Assembly: GCF_019443425.1 (NCBI RefSeq) | Contig: NZ_CP080382.1 | Coordinates: 2,914,001 to 2,978,000 of the forward strand | DNA length: 64,000 nt | Direction of reading: 5' to 3' | From: Arthrobacter sp. PAMC25284 | GTDB lineage: Bacteria; Actinomycetota; Actinomycetes; Actinomycetales; Micrococcaceae | Shown: in pieces, positions 53,091 through 62,350 of the stretch | Position numbering within the stretch: position 1 is the stretch's first letter | Layout: each line of letters begins with the position of its first letter | Translations under genes and position numbers: made by a program | Notes under the pieces: model-generated | Database searches by the model: none | The model's input: only the letters and a program-made list of their open reading frames with translations | What the model was told of the DNA's origin: nothing

Positions 53091-54091
53091 GAGTAGTCCA
53101 CCCCGGTAAAAGCGTTCCGGCTGTCGGCGGACGCGGTAATGAGGGCCTTCGCAACCTGGGCTGCCCGAAGTCCGTCGCGGGCGGTGGCCAGCGGTGATGC
53201 TGTCTTGTCCTGCAGGGAACGGATCCAGGCCTGGAGTTGAATCCGGTACGCGTCAGCGAAGCGCGGGCGCCAGTCTTCCGGGTAGGCCGTCGACTGCCGG
53301 AGGGACTCATTGGTGCTCAGCAGGGCAGGTTCCGCGAGGCTGGCGGTGCCGCGCTCGGACACTACCTCACACCGGGTGCTGTAGCCGTACTGGGCGTTGA
53401 GGAACAGTTCCAGTGTGGTCAGGACGCCATCAGCCGTTCGCAGCAGCATCAACGCAGGGTCCTGAAATCCTTCAGGGGCGCTCGCGGACCGCCGGCCGGC
53501 ATGCCAGGCCACTTCCACGATGGGTGATCCCAACAGCCACGGGATGATGTCCAGTTCATGAATCGCCGAATTGGTGATCGCCGTCGTGGTGGTGGTGTTG
53601 GGGCCCGAGGCGACATTCCGGCTCACGCAGTGCACCATAAGCGGCGTCCCGGCGTCGCCGGACCCGGTATGACGGAGCAGTGCCTGATACCCGGGGTCGA
53701 AGCGCCGCATGAATCCCAAAGACAGCAGCGACCTGCCGGTGGCAGCCACTATTTCCTCGTCGGCGGCCACGATCTGGCGGCATTCATCCACCGTCGGAGC
53801 CAGGGGTTTCTCGCAGAGCACAGGTTTCGAGGCCTGCAGACACGCCAGGATGAGTTCGGCGTGGGTGGAATCGTGGGAGGCAATGACCACCGCATCCACC
53901 TCCGGGGAGTTGATCAGCGCGGAGGGGTCCGTTGTGGAACAGGCCTCAACCTGCTGTGCCGCGTCGGCTGCCCGGGCACCGTCAAGGTCTGCCACAAAGC
54001 TGACCTCTGCGCCGCTGATGGCTGTTGCCAGGTTCGTGATGTGATCCATGCCCATGATTCCAGCGCCTATAACGCCAACCCGAACGGTCAT
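53087..54091 (-). CDS. Gfo/Idh/MocA-family dehydrogenase, inositol 2-dehydrogenase-like
   Basis: A 334-aa protein: RVGVIGAGIMGMDHITNL, VIASHDSTH, catalytic VLCEKPLAPT, SLGFMRRFDPGY and the His/Asp-bearing NSAIHELDIIPWLLG resemble IolG-type myo-inositol dehydrogenases. It lies behind the sugar ABC ATPase gene. Together with the dehydrogenases at 52062 and 62347 it gives three candidates for the first oxidation of inositol isomers. Confidence 0.88.
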   Translation of the reverse strand: MTVRVGVIGAGIMGMDHITNLATAISGAEVSFVADLDGARAADAAQQVEACSTTDPSALINSPEVDAVVIASHDSTHAELILACLQASKPVLCEKPLAPTVDECRQIVAADEEIVAATGRSLLSLGFMRRFDPGYQALLRHTGSGDAGTPLMVHCVSRNVASGPNTTTTTAITNSAIHELDIIPWLLGSPIVEVAWHAGRRSASAPEGFQDPALMLLRTADGVLTTLELFLNAQYGYSTRCEVVSERGTASLAEPALLSTNESLRQSTAYPEDWRPRFADAYRIQLQAWIRSLQDKTASPLATARDGLRAAQVAKALITASADSRNAFTGVDYS

Positions 54092-54113
54092 TCCTTAAAT
54101 CCAATCTCTTGTC

Positions 54114-54130
54114 CGGCCCGTCACGGGCCG
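54114..54130 (-). terminator. Short intercistronic hairpin
   Basis: CGGCCCG-TCA-CGGGCCG, a perfect 7-bp stem between the ABC ATPase stop and the next dehydrogenase start. It may partly separate transporter and dehydrogenase expression; no T tract. Confidence 0.5.
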
Positions 54131-54192
54131 TGTTGTCGAAGCGGGCCGTGCCGCCAGCGCCGTCGCGGCGTCCCGGGGGCTACCGGCCGGGG

Positions 54193-55092
54193 TCAGTGAC
54201 GGCTCGTGGTCCGTAGCTCGCCCTCGACGTCGTGGAGGGTGTCTTCGTGGCCGCCCATTTGTTCGAGTTCGTGGGCGAGTTCGGCGAGTTCGGCGCCGCC
54301 GGCCATTTGGGCGGTGAGTTCGTCGATGGTGATGTCTTTTTTGTCGTAGTAGCCGATGGATTTGCCGCGTTTGAGGAGCAGGAAGCGGTCGCCGACGGGG
54401 AAGGCGTGGTGGGGGTTGTGGGTGATGAAGATCACGCCCAGGCCCCGGTCGCGGGCCTGGAGGATGTAGCGGAGGACGACGCCGGACTGCTTCACGCCCA
54501 GGGCCGCGGTGGGTTCGTCGAGGATGAGGACTTTCGCGCCGAAGTACACGGCGCGGGCGATCGCGACGCATTGGCGTTCGCCGCCGGAGAGCTGGCCGAT
54601 GGGTTGTTCAACATCGCGCAGGTCGATGCCCATTTCGGCGAGTTCGTGTTTGGTGATGTCCTTCATTTTCTGGACGTCCATGCTCTTGAACGGCCCGAAC
54701 CCGGACGTCAGTTCCGAGCCGAGGAAGAAGTTCCGCCAGACCGGCATGAGCGGGACCACGGCGAGGTCCTGGTAGACGGTCGCGATCCCGGCGTCCAGGG
54801 CCTCCCGGGGGGAGGTGAACGTCCGGTCCTGGCCCATGATGGTCAGGGTCCCTTCGGTGTGCTGGTGGAGGCCGGCGATGATTTTGATCAGGGTGGATTT
54901 GCCGGCGCCGTTGTCTCCCAGGACGCAGGTGACGCGGCCGTTGTCCACGGCCATGGTCACGTCCGTCAGGGCCACGATGTTCCCGTAGTGCTTCCCGACG
55001 CCTTCAAGGGAGAGCAGGTGCACGGGGGTGTCGGATAGCGGGTCGGTTTCGCCGGCCAGGAGCGTGTCCTGGTTGATTTCTTTGGCATTCAT
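54193..55092 (-). CDS. Sugar ABC transporter ATP-binding protein (single domain)
   Basis: A 299-aa ABC ATPase. Walker [10 protein letters not shown], signature [14 protein letters not shown], Walker [14 protein letters not shown]-loop ITHNPHHAF. Unlike RbsA-type proteins it has one cassette, as in FrcA-like systems. A Glu/His-rich C-terminal tail follows. It powers uptake with the permease and binding protein upstream; the context points to inositol. Confidence 0.92.
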   Translation of the reverse strand: MNAKEINQDTLLAGETDPLSDTPVHLLSLEGVGKHYGNIVALTDVTMAVDNGRVTCVLGDNGAGKSTLIKIIAGLHQHTEGTLTIMGQDRTFTSPREALDAGIATVYQDLAVVPLMPVWRNFFLGSELTSGFGPFKSMDVQKMKDITKHELAEMGIDLRDVEQPIGQLSGGERQCVAIARAVYFGAKVLILDEPTAALGVKQSGVVLRYILQARDRGLGVIFITHNPHHAFPVGDRFLLLKRGKSIGYYDKKDITIDELTAQMAGGAELAELAHELEQMGGHEDTLHDVEGELRTTSRH

Positions 55093-55107
55093 GGTCTCGG
55101 GGCTCCC

Positions 55108-56172
55108 TTACTTCAGTTCCGCGCGGCGTTTGACGATGAGGTTCACGATGGTGGCCAGCAGCAGCATCAGGCCCAGGAAGAACTTGAACCAGTCCGGGTT
55201 CCATTGGGCGTAGACGATGCCTTTGTTGGCCATGCCGAAGATGAACGCCCCGATCGCGCCGCCGATCGCGGAGCCGTAGCCGCCGGTCAGGAGGCAGCCG
55301 CCGATGACCGCGGCGATGATGTAGAGGAATTCGTTGCCGATTCCTTCCCCGGACTGGACGGAGTCGAACGCGAAGAGGTTGTGCATGCCCAGGATCCAGC
55401 CGCAGAACCCGACGCCCATGAAGAGCCCGATTTTGGTTTTGTCGACCGGGACGCCGACGGCGCGGGCGGCGTTCGCGTCCCCGCCGACGGCGAAGATCCA
55501 GTTCCCGACCCGGGTCCGGAGCAGGATCCAGGACGCGACCGCGACCAGGGCTATCCAGATGAACACGGTGATTTTTACGTCCACGTCCCCGATCGGGACG
55601 GAGGAGGCGAAGACCGCCTTGGCGGAGGCGAAGCCGTCCATGGTCGAGATCGACGGGGAGGAGACCGAGCCGCCGATCAGCCGGGTCAGGCCCAGGTTCA
55701 GGCCGGTCAGCATCAAGAACGAGGCCAGCGTCACGATGAAGGACGGGAGCTTGGTTTTGATCAGGATCAGGCCGTTGATCAGCCCGATCGCCAGGGACGC
55801 GGCCAGAGCCAGGGCCACCCCGACCCAGACGTTGGTGGTGAAGTACCAGCTGAACAGCGACGCTGTCAGGGCCGAGCTGATCACCGCGACGCCGGTGGAG
55901 AGATCGAATTCCCCGCCGATCATCAACAGCGAAACCCCGACGGCCATGATCCCGATCGTGGAGCTGCCGTAGAGCACGGTCGCGAACGCATTGGGCTGGA
56001 TAAACGTCTGGGAGACCGAGGCGAAGAACACGAACAGCACGATCGCCCCGACGAGGGCGCCGACTTCCGGGCGGCCAAGGAGCTTCTGTAACGGGTTTCG
56101 TTTGCCGACACGCTCATCAGCGACCGCGGAAGGAATCTTCGGCGGCGGGGACTTGGAAAGGGTCTGGGTCAT
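55108..56172 (-). CDS. Sugar ABC transporter permease (RbsC/FrcB type)
   Basis: A 354-aa BPD_transp_2 permease with about ten membrane segments from residue 35 on, including SLLMIGGEFDLSTGVAVISSA and the Gly-rich AAVIGGCLLTGGYGSAIGGA typical of ribose/inositol-class permeases. Start at ATG 56172. A strong hairpin separates it from the binding-protein gene; the ATPase gene follows 15 nt after its stop. Confidence 0.92.
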   Translation of the reverse strand: MTQTLSKSPPPKIPSAVADERVGKRNPLQKLLGRPEVGALVGAIVLFVFFASVSQTFIQPNAFATVLYGSSTIGIMAVGVSLLMIGGEFDLSTGVAVISSALTASLFSWYFTTNVWVGVALALAASLAIGLINGLILIKTKLPSFIVTLASFLMLTGLNLGLTRLIGGSVSSPSISTMDGFASAKAVFASSVPIGDVDVKITVFIWIALVAVASWILLRTRVGNWIFAVGGDANAARAVGVPVDKTKIGLFMGVGFCGWILGMHNLFAFDSVQSGEGIGNEFLYIIAAVIGGCLLTGGYGSAIGGAIGAFIFGMANKGIVYAQWNPDWFKFFLGLMLLLATIVNLIVKRRAELK

Positions 56173-56191
56173 GGTGCTTCTCCTACATCGG

Positions 56192-56229
56192 GACCGGTTC
56201 CGGGGCCCTCACGGGCCCCGGAACCGGTC
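56192..56229 (-). promoter_or_regulatory. 17-bp perfect intercistronic stem-loop
   Basis: Arms GACCGGTTCCGGGGCCC and exact complement, loop TCAC on the plus strand, between the binding-protein stop (56242) and permease start (56172). Without a U tract, it likely acts as an mRNA 3'-end stabiliser or partial attenuator, giving more binding protein than permease. Confidence 0.85.
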
Positions 56230-56241
56230 GCAAAGGAATCC

Positions 56242-57243
56242 TTAGCGGATGCCTTCGGCGGCGAACTTCAGGACATCAGCGGCGTTCGACTGGTCAATGA
56301 TGGCCGGACCGGTCAACACCGGCTGGCCGCCGCCGATCGTGAACCCGCCGCGCACGTTCTGCCAGATCGCATCAATCGCCCCGTAACCCTGCAGCCACGG
56401 CTGCTGATCGACGGTGAAGAGGACCTTGTTATCAACAATGGCCTGGTTCAATTCACCGTTCAGGTCAAAGGAAACCACCTTGATCGTGTCTTTCATGTTC
56501 AACGACTCCACAGCCTTGACCATCGTCAGGGTAAACGGCGCCCCCAGACCGATGACCGCGTCAACCCCGGCCGTGCTCTGCAGCTTCGCGGTCACGGTGG
56601 AGGACACCTGGGTCATGTCCGTCCCGGTGACATACAGGATCTCAGAGCCGGGGACCTTGGACTTCACACCGGCGCAGCGGGCCTCCAGCGAAACGTTTCC
56701 CTGCTCATGGATGACACAAATCGGATGCGCCACCCCGTCAGCGGCCAGCCGGGTACCGACCGCCGCGCCCGCCACATTCTCATCCGAGCCGAAGTGCGTA
56801 AACGCCCCCAACTGGGCCGAGACCGATTCGCCCGCGTTCAAAGTCACCACCGGAATCCCGGCGTCCGTGGCCTTCTTCAAGGCATCCTTCAGCGCATCCG
56901 GCTTCGCCAGAGTCACCGCGATCCCGTCGACCTTCTGATTGATGGCCTGCTCAATCAACTGCGCCTGGCGCCCGCCCTCCGGATCCGAGGTATAAAGCAA
57001 CTCCACATTGTCCTTCGCCGCAGCCTCCTCCGCCCCCCGCCGGACAATATCCCAGAACGTATCCCCCGGCCCCGCATGGGTAACCATCGCCACCTTGATC
57101 TTCGGCGTGGACACAGCCTGGCCCGCCGCACCGCCGCCGCCCGCCTCCGGGGCCTTGCCGCCAGTACTCGAACAGGCACCCAAAGCCAGCATCGGAACCA
57201 CCGAGGCCACCAGGGCCGCCTTACGCCACGAAATTTTCTTCAT
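56242..57243 (-). CDS. Sugar ABC transporter substrate-binding lipoprotein
   Basis: A 333-aa periplasmic-binding-protein type 1 (ribose/inositol class) from ATG 57243 after GGAGAAA. Lipoprotein signal MKKISWRKAALVASVVPML with lipobox LGAC. Mature features: DTFWDIVRRGAEEAAAK, QAINQKVDGIAVTLAKPDAL, FTHFGSDENVAG and GVDAVIGLGAPFTL. It delivers ligand, probably myo-inositol, to the permease encoded downstream. First gene of the minus-strand transporter operon. Confidence 0.92.
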   Translation of the reverse strand: MKKISWRKAALVASVVPMLALGACSSTGGKAPEAGGGGAAGQAVSTPKIKVAMVTHAGPGDTFWDIVRRGAEEAAAKDNVELLYTSDPEGGRQAQLIEQAINQKVDGIAVTLAKPDALKDALKKATDAGIPVVTLNAGESVSAQLGAFTHFGSDENVAGAAVGTRLAADGVAHPICVIHEQGNVSLEARCAGVKSKVPGSEILYVTGTDMTQVSSTVTAKLQSTAGVDAVIGLGAPFTLTMVKAVESLNMKDTIKVVSFDLNGELNQAIVDNKVLFTVDQQPWLQGYGAIDAIWQNVRGGFTIGGGQPVLTGPAIIDQSNAADVLKFAAEGIR

Positions 57244-57370
57244 CGTAAATTTCTCCTTGAATTGTGGAAAGCAGCCGGGCTTGGGCCGAAAATCGGCGGT
57301 TCGAGCTCCCCTCACAGCGGAAGGGACCCTGCGCCGTCGGCCCTCAGGCCGGGTTTACCGGTGAAAGCCC

Positions 57371-57438
57371 TGGAACGGACAAGCAAAGCGGTAGCGTGAA
57401 TAACTGCTGAACTGCTGACTGTTTGTACCGTTCCAAAT
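57371..57438. promoter_or_regulatory. LacI-type operator(s) between transporter operon and regulator
   Basis: GTTTGTACCGTTCCAAAT at 57421-57438 is an imperfect palindrome with a central CG. Its right half CGTTCCAA matches the left half of the site at 58677. A second partial match, TGGAACGGACAA, starts at 57371. Located between the divergent binding-protein and LacI genes. Confidence 0.7.
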
Positions 57439-57506
57439 CGAGATGAGCGTACATTGATTGCAGTGCACCGTCAATGGTTGACGGGCTGGACCTGAAGGGG
57501 TTACGA

Positions 57507-58547
57507 ATGGCGGGCAAGCGGCCGGGACGAGCGACAATCGTGGACGTGGCATTACAAGCGGGCGTCTCCAAATCGCTCGTCTCCTTGGTCCTGAACGACT
57601 CACCGCTAGTCCGTCCGGATAAGCGCGAGGCCGTTCTTACGGCCATCGAAGCCCTCGATTACCGGCCCAATACGGCGGCGCGGGCACTGGTCCAGGTCCG
57701 CACGCGTGCTGTCGGCGTCATTCTTGATGACCTTCGGAACCCCTGGTTCCTCGAATCACTGCGCGGCGTCAACGAGGTCCTGGCCGAAAACGGTCTTCAC
57801 ATGCTGCTGGGGGAGCAGCGCCTGGGGAAAGCCGGCGGGCAGTCGATTGTCAGTACGTTCCTGGACCGGAACGTGGACGGGCTGATCCTGGCCGGCAGCA
57901 TGCCCCAGACCGCCGATCTGGAAGATGCCGCCCGGAAGGTGCCCACCGTGGTCCTGAGCAGCAGGAACTTCTCACTTCCGGGAGTCGACGTGGTTGCCAA
58001 CGACGATGAGGCCGGTGGGCGGATGGCGGTCGAACACCTGATAGCCCTCGGCCACCGCAGGATCGCCCATGTGGCGGGCGACAGTGGTCGCGTGGCCAGG
58101 CTCAGGGAAGAGGGCTACCGGTCCACCATGCGCGCCCACGGCCTCCGGCCCGCCGTCACGCGCAGCGGCAATACGGAGGAGCAGGGTCATGCCTCGGGGA
58201 TGCGGCTCCTCCGGCAGGCGGACCGGCCCACGGCAGTCTTCGCCGTCAATGATCTTGCAGCCGTCGGCGTGCTGGACGCGGCGTTTGAGCTGGGCCTCTC
58301 GATTCCAGGCCAGCTGTCCGTCGTCGGCTATGACAACAGCTTTCTGGCCGGGATCGGCCATATCAACCTGACGTCCGTGGATGCTGCCGGGTTCGGGACG
58401 GGTGTCGCTGCCGGGGAGGCGCTGGTCCGCCGTATCGCCTCCCCGGAGGCGCCCGGCACCGAAACGCTGCTGGCCCCTGAACTTGTGGTTCGACGCAGCA
58501 GCGCCGCGCCGGAGGACCCCGAGCCTGCCGGCGCATCAGCGCGCTGA
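57507..58547 (+). CDS. LacI-family transcriptional regulator
   Basis: A 346-aa regulator from ATG 57507 (MAGKRPGRATIVDVALQAGV) after GAAGGGG. HTH ATIVDVALQAGVSKSLVSLVL with the hinge helix NTAARALVQVRT, then a type-1 binding-protein effector domain (VGVILDDLRNPWFLE, FAVNDLAAVGVLDA, VVGYDNSFLA). Located between the inositol transporter operon and the iol catabolic operon, it likely senses an inositol-related ligand and represses both. Confidence 0.92.
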   Translation: MAGKRPGRATIVDVALQAGVSKSLVSLVLNDSPLVRPDKREAVLTAIEALDYRPNTAARALVQVRTRAVGVILDDLRNPWFLESLRGVNEVLAENGLHMLLGEQRLGKAGGQSIVSTFLDRNVDGLILAGSMPQTADLEDAARKVPTVVLSSRNFSLPGVDVVANDDEAGGRMAVEHLIALGHRRIAHVAGDSGRVARLREEGYRSTMRAHGLRPAVTRSGNTEEQGHASGMRLLRQADRPTAVFAVNDLAAVGVLDAAFELGLSIPGQLSVVGYDNSFLAGIGHINLTSVDAAGFGTGVAAGEALVRRIASPEAPGTETLLAPELVVRRSSAAPEDPEPAGASAR

Positions 58548-58620
58548 CCCGAACGGACGCAACAGGCCGGCGGGTCAGGGTGTTCGCGCGCCCGACCATG
58601 GGCCAGCCGCCGAGAATCCG

Positions 58621-58637
58621 GCATTTACGGTAAATGC
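58621..58637. promoter_or_regulatory. Perfect inverted repeat upstream of iolE
   Basis: GCATTTA-CGG-TAAATGC, seven-base arms, 74 bp after the LacI stop and 40 bp before the LacI-type site. Either a second operator or part of the lacI transcript end; no T tract follows. Confidence 0.6.
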
Positions 58638-58676
58638 TTGCGCCGCGCAGATCTGTATGTCATCGTTGTCGCATTA

Positions 58677-58693
58677 CTTGGAACGATCCAAAC
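58677..58693. promoter_or_regulatory. LacI-type operator before iolE
   Basis: CTTGGAACGATCCAAAC, with TTGGA-N4-TCCAA symmetry and a central CG. On the other strand it reads GTTTGGATCGTTCCAAG, close to the site at 57421. It ends 18 bp before the chosen iolE start. Confidence 0.75.
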
Positions 58694-58711
58694 ACAATGA
58701 GGTGGAACAGA

Positions 58712-59623
58712 TTGAGTGATTTTCTCGCACGCGTCGCATCGGCGCCGATTTCCTGGGGGATCTGCGAGGTGCCGGGCTGGGGCGCCATGCTGCCTACTCG
58801 CCGCGTCCTGCAGGAAATGTCGGATCTCGGATTCACCGCCACGGAACTTGGCGCACCGGGCTTTCTTCCGCAGGAGCCGGACGCGGTCAAGGCCCTGCTG
58901 GCCGAATACGGAATGACACTGACCGGCGGATTCACGCCGATCGAACCGCACGAGCCCTCCCGGCGGGATGCCACCTTGGCCTACGCCCGCACTACGGCGC
59001 GGTTGCTGGCGGACTCGGGCGCCAAGCTGTTCATCACGGCCGCGATCATGGACCCGGACTGGTCCGTGCCGCGCACCCTGAACGCCGGCGAGCACCGTCA
59101 CTTGGTGGAGACGCTTGCCCTGGTGGATGAGATTTGTGCCGAACACGGCCTCGTGCAGGTCCTGCACCCGCATGTTCAGACGCTCGTTGAAACCGCGGAC
59201 GACGTGAACCGGATCCTTGACACGTGCGACGTCAACTGGTGCCTGGATACGGGACACCTGGCCATCGGCGGCATTGACCCGGTCCAGTTCGCCAAGGACG
59301 CCGTCGAGCGCGTGGGACATGTCCACCTCAAGGACGTCCGGCTGGACATGGTCCCGGCCGTGCTGAAGCGCGAAGTCCCGCTGAAGGCAGCCACCCAGGC
59401 TGGCCTGTTCACCCGGTTGGGACAGGGCGACGTCGATATTGCCGGCGTCATCCAGGCGCTGGAAGCGGCGAACTACCGCGGCTCATATGTCATCGAGCAG
59501 GACACCGCGATCGCCGGGGGTGTTCCGGCCGAGGGGCAGGGCCCGGGCCAAGAGGTGCGTTCTTCGCTGACCTACCTCCAGGACGTTGTCGCCCCCACGC
59601 TCGGGCAGCGGGTCATCGCATGA
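58712..59623 (+). CDS. iolE: myo-inosose-2 dehydratase-like TIM-barrel protein
   Basis: A 303-aa AP-endonuclease-2-fold protein: SAPISWGICEVPGWG opening, LGAPGFLPQEPDAVK, LQVLHPHVQTLVE, WCLDTGHLAIGG and GHVHLKDVR carry the metal ligands (Glu, Asp, His) of IolE/IolH-type enzymes. I prefer the TTG at 58712, which has GAGGTGG six bases upstream; an ATG at 58697 without a ribosome site adds MRWNR. It is followed by iolC with a 4-nt overlap. The likely step is dehydration of 2-keto-myo-inositol. Confidence 0.87.
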   Translation: MSDFLARVASAPISWGICEVPGWGAMLPTRRVLQEMSDLGFTATELGAPGFLPQEPDAVKALLAEYGMTLTGGFTPIEPHEPSRRDATLAYARTTARLLADSGAKLFITAAIMDPDWSVPRTLNAGEHRHLVETLALVDEICAEHGLVQVLHPHVQTLVETADDVNRILDTCDVNWCLDTGHLAIGGIDPVQFAKDAVERVGHVHLKDVRLDMVPAVLKREVPLKAATQAGLFTRLGQGDVDIAGVIQALEAANYRGSYVIEQDTAIAGGVPAEGQGPGQEVRSSLTYLQDVVAPTLGQRVIA

Positions 59624-60567
59624 GCATCCCGGAGGTCATCTGCGTCGGACGCATCAGCGTTGACCTGTACGGGGTCGAAATGAACGTCGGCTTTGACGGG
59701 CAGCAGTCATTCACCAAGTCCGTGGGCGGGAGCCCGACCAACGTGGCCGTCGCCGCGGCCAGGCTGGGGCGGCGGGCAGCCATCGTCACGAAAGTCGGCG
59801 GCGACGGATTCGGCACCTTTGTCCGGAACCGGCTGTCGGAATGGGGTGTCACCGTCGATTACGTGGGAATCGACCCGCAGGGCCTGACGCCCCTGGCCCT
59901 GACGGCCCTCGCCCCGGCCGAAACACCGCAGGTGGCGTTTTACCGCGGCAACCCGGCGCCGGACACTACCTTGGTCGCTGCCGACCTGGATCCGGAAACT
60001 GTGCGGAACTGCGGGGTTCTGTGGATCAGCCACGGCGCACTGGCGCAGGGGACAACGGCGTCGGCAGCTTTGACCTGGCTGGAGCAGCGCGGCCGGGCCG
60101 GTCACACCATCCTGGATCTGGACTACCGCCCCGCTCTCTGGCCCGATCTGGAGACTTCCCGGCGGATGAGCCTGAAGGCCATCGATCTGTCCACCGTGGT
60201 GATCGGCAACCTGGACGAGTGCGAGATGGCACTCGGCACCAGAGACCCTGAGACGGCGGCCGCCGCGCTCCTGAACGCCGGCGTCGAACTTGCCGTGATC
60301 AAGCTCGGCGGCGACGGCGTGTACCTGGCGGCGGGCAGCGAGCGGTGGAACATCGCCCCGATTCCGGTCGCCGTGGTGTCCGGACTCGGTGCCGGCGATG
60401 CCTTCGGCGGCGCACTGTCGCACGGGCTGCTCAGCGGATGGACCCCGGAGAGGATCGGGCATTTCGCCAACGCCGCCGGCGCCCTGGTTGCCAGCCGGCT
60501 GGCATGCGCCGAAGCCATGCCGACCCTCGAGGAGCTCGAATCAATGTTCATGACCAAGGAGAAGTAA
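59620..60567 (+). CDS. iolC: 5-dehydro-2-deoxygluconokinase
   Basis: A 315-aa PfkB-family kinase: VGGSPTNVAVAAARLGRRA, DLDYRPALW, and the PfkB signature SGLGAGDAFGGALSHGL with catalytic Asp. Phosphorylates 5-dehydro-2-deoxy-D-gluconate in inositol breakdown. The ATG overlaps the iolE stop; the Cgl0159-family gene follows. Confidence 0.93.
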   Translation: MSIPEVICVGRISVDLYGVEMNVGFDGQQSFTKSVGGSPTNVAVAAARLGRRAAIVTKVGGDGFGTFVRNRLSEWGVTVDYVGIDPQGLTPLALTALAPAETPQVAFYRGNPAPDTTLVAADLDPETVRNCGVLWISHGALAQGTTASAALTWLEQRGRAGHTILDLDYRPALWPDLETSRRMSLKAIDLSTVVIGNLDECEMALGTRDPETAAAALLNAGVELAVIKLGGDGVYLAAGSERWNIAPIPVAVVSGLGAGDAFGGALSHGLLSGWTPERIGHFANAAGALVASRLACAEAMPTLEELESMFMTKEK

Positions 60568-60569
60568 CC

Positions 60570-61472
60570 GTGCTGACGCACCTCGACGAAACCAGCTACA
60601 GGGCCCTCATCGAGGCCCGAATCTTCGAACCGAAATCATTGCAGACCGCTCTGATTAACCGGTCCCGGCGCAGCCTCGCCGGGAAAGACGGCCGGCTCCT
60701 GATCCTGGCCGCGGACCACACGGCACGCGGAAAGCTCGCGGCCAGCGGTGACCCGCTCGCCATCGCCGACCGCTACACGATGCTGGACCGGATCGTACGG
60801 GCCCTGGCCAATCCCGACGTCGACGGTGTCCTCGCCAGCGCGGATATCCTCGAGGAACTGGCCTGGCTCGGCGTGCTCGAAGGCCGGCTGGCCATCGGCA
60901 CCATGAACCGCGGCGGAGTCATCGGCACACAGTGGGAGCTCGATGACCGCATGTCAGCCTACGACGCCGACCACGTCGCCGCGTACGGCCTCGACGGCGG
61001 AAAGATGCTGCTCCGGATCGAAGACACCGACCCGGGGGTGGCCCGCACGATTGAGACCGTCGCCGCCGCCATCACCCAACTGGCTGACCGCGGCATCATG
61101 AGCCTGCTCGAGCCGCTGCCGTACCTCCTCAACGACGCCGGCCTCGCCGTCCTCGACCCGTCGGACGAACGGCTCATCAAGGTCGTCGCCATTGCCTCCG
61201 GCCTGGGCTCGTCCTCGGCACACACCTGGCTCAAGCTCCCCACAACGGACCGGATGGCGGAAGTCGCGGGCGCGACGTCGATGCCCGTTCTGATGCTCGG
61301 CGGGGACCCCGGTAAAGACACTGCACAAACATTCGCACGATGGGAGAACGCCATGAAAGAACCAAACGTCAGGGGACTGGTGGCCGGAAGGGCCCTGCTC
61401 TACCCGCACGCCGGGACCGTTGAGACAGCAGTCCGGCAGGCGTCGGACCTCGTCCACGGGACGAACCGATGA
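60570..61472 (+). CDS. Cgl0159-family (beta/alpha)8 aldolase-like protein
   Basis: A 300-aa class I aldolase-like barrel starting at GTG 60570 after AAGGAGAAG. LLILAADHTARGKLA, VDGVLASADILEELA, RGIMSLLEPLPYLL, IKVVAIASGLGSSSAHTWLK (candidate Schiff-base Lys regions) and VLMLGGDPGKD. Named after a corynebacterial gene of inositol clusters. Position between iolC and iolB suggests it cleaves 2-deoxy-5-keto-gluconate-6-phosphate, the IolJ step. This is inference. Confidence 0.85.
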   Translation: MLTHLDETSYRALIEARIFEPKSLQTALINRSRRSLAGKDGRLLILAADHTARGKLAASGDPLAIADRYTMLDRIVRALANPDVDGVLASADILEELAWLGVLEGRLAIGTMNRGGVIGTQWELDDRMSAYDADHVAAYGLDGGKMLLRIEDTDPGVARTIETVAAAITQLADRGIMSLLEPLPYLLNDAGLAVLDPSDERLIKVVAIASGLGSSSAHTWLKLPTTDRMAEVAGATSMPVLMLGGDPGKDTAQTFARWENAMKEPNVRGLVAGRALLYPHAGTVETAVRQASDLVHGTNR

Positions 61473-62350
61473 GCTGGCACTGGCCCGCAGTTGCCGGCAA
61501 CGATGCGACCGTCACCCCGGAAGAAGCAGGCTGGGCCTACAGCGGCCTGGACGTCAGGACGCTGCAGGAAGGCGTGACCCTGGAGTTCGACCTGACCCAG
61601 GACGAAGCCGTTATTGTGCCGCTGTCCGCCCGCAACATCGACATCACCGTCGACGGCGAGCCCTATCGGCTGGAAGGACGCGACGGCGTATTCGCCGCGG
61701 TCTCCGACTGGCTGTACGCTCCGGTCGGATCGAAACTGACCATCAGTGGAGCCTCCGGCGAGGTCGCCGTCTGTACTGCGCGTGCGACAGAGCGCTTCCC
61801 GGTGGCCTATGTGCGCGCCGAAGACGTCGCCGTCGAAGTCCGCGGCGCCGGCCGGGCGACCCGGCAGGTTGTCAACATCGCAACCCCGGGGTCCTTCGAG
61901 GCCGCCCACCGCATCAACGTGTGCGAGGTGATTACGCCCGGCGGCAACTGGTCCTCCTGGCCGCCTCACCGACATGACGGACTGGACGGCTGCAAGGTCA
62001 ACAACGAGGAGATTTACTACTTCCGGATTGGCCGCGGCGACTCCCCGCACGGCGCGCCGGAAGGGCAGGGGCTGTTCCACGTCTATTCCGTCGATGGTTC
62101 TGTCGACGAGACCGTGACGCTCCACGACGGGGACGTCTACCTTGTTCCGCACGGCTACCACGGCCCGTCCGTCGCCCCGCCGGAATACCCGATGTACTTC
62201 CTGAACGTCCTTGCCGGGCCGAACGAAGACCGGACCATGGCATTTTGCGATGACTCCACGCACCATTGGATCCGCGAAGCGTGGGAGAGCCAGGAACCCG
62301 ACCCCCGCCTGCCCCTGACCTCAGCACACGGAAGAGTGATCAACGCATGA
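61469..62350 (+). CDS. iolB: 5-deoxy-glucuronate isomerase
   Basis: A 293-aa double cupin. The metal-binding segment SSWPPHRHDGLDGCKVNNEE supplies His/Glu ligands, and GYHGPSVAPPEYPMYFLNVLAG is the second conserved block. Isomerises 5-deoxy-glucuronate to 2-deoxy-5-keto-gluconate. Its start overlaps the aldolase-like gene stop by 4 nt and its stop overlaps the next start. Confidence 0.94.
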   Translation: MSWHWPAVAGNDATVTPEEAGWAYSGLDVRTLQEGVTLEFDLTQDEAVIVPLSARNIDITVDGEPYRLEGRDGVFAAVSDWLYAPVGSKLTISGASGEVAVCTARATERFPVAYVRAEDVAVEVRGAGRATRQVVNIATPGSFEAAHRINVCEVITPGGNWSSWPPHRHDGLDGCKVNNEEIYYFRIGRGDSPHGAPEGQGLFHVYSVDGSVDETVTLHDGDVYLVPHGYHGPSVAPPEYPMYFLNVLAGPNEDRTMAFCDDSTHHWIREAWESQEPDPRLPLTSAHGRVINA

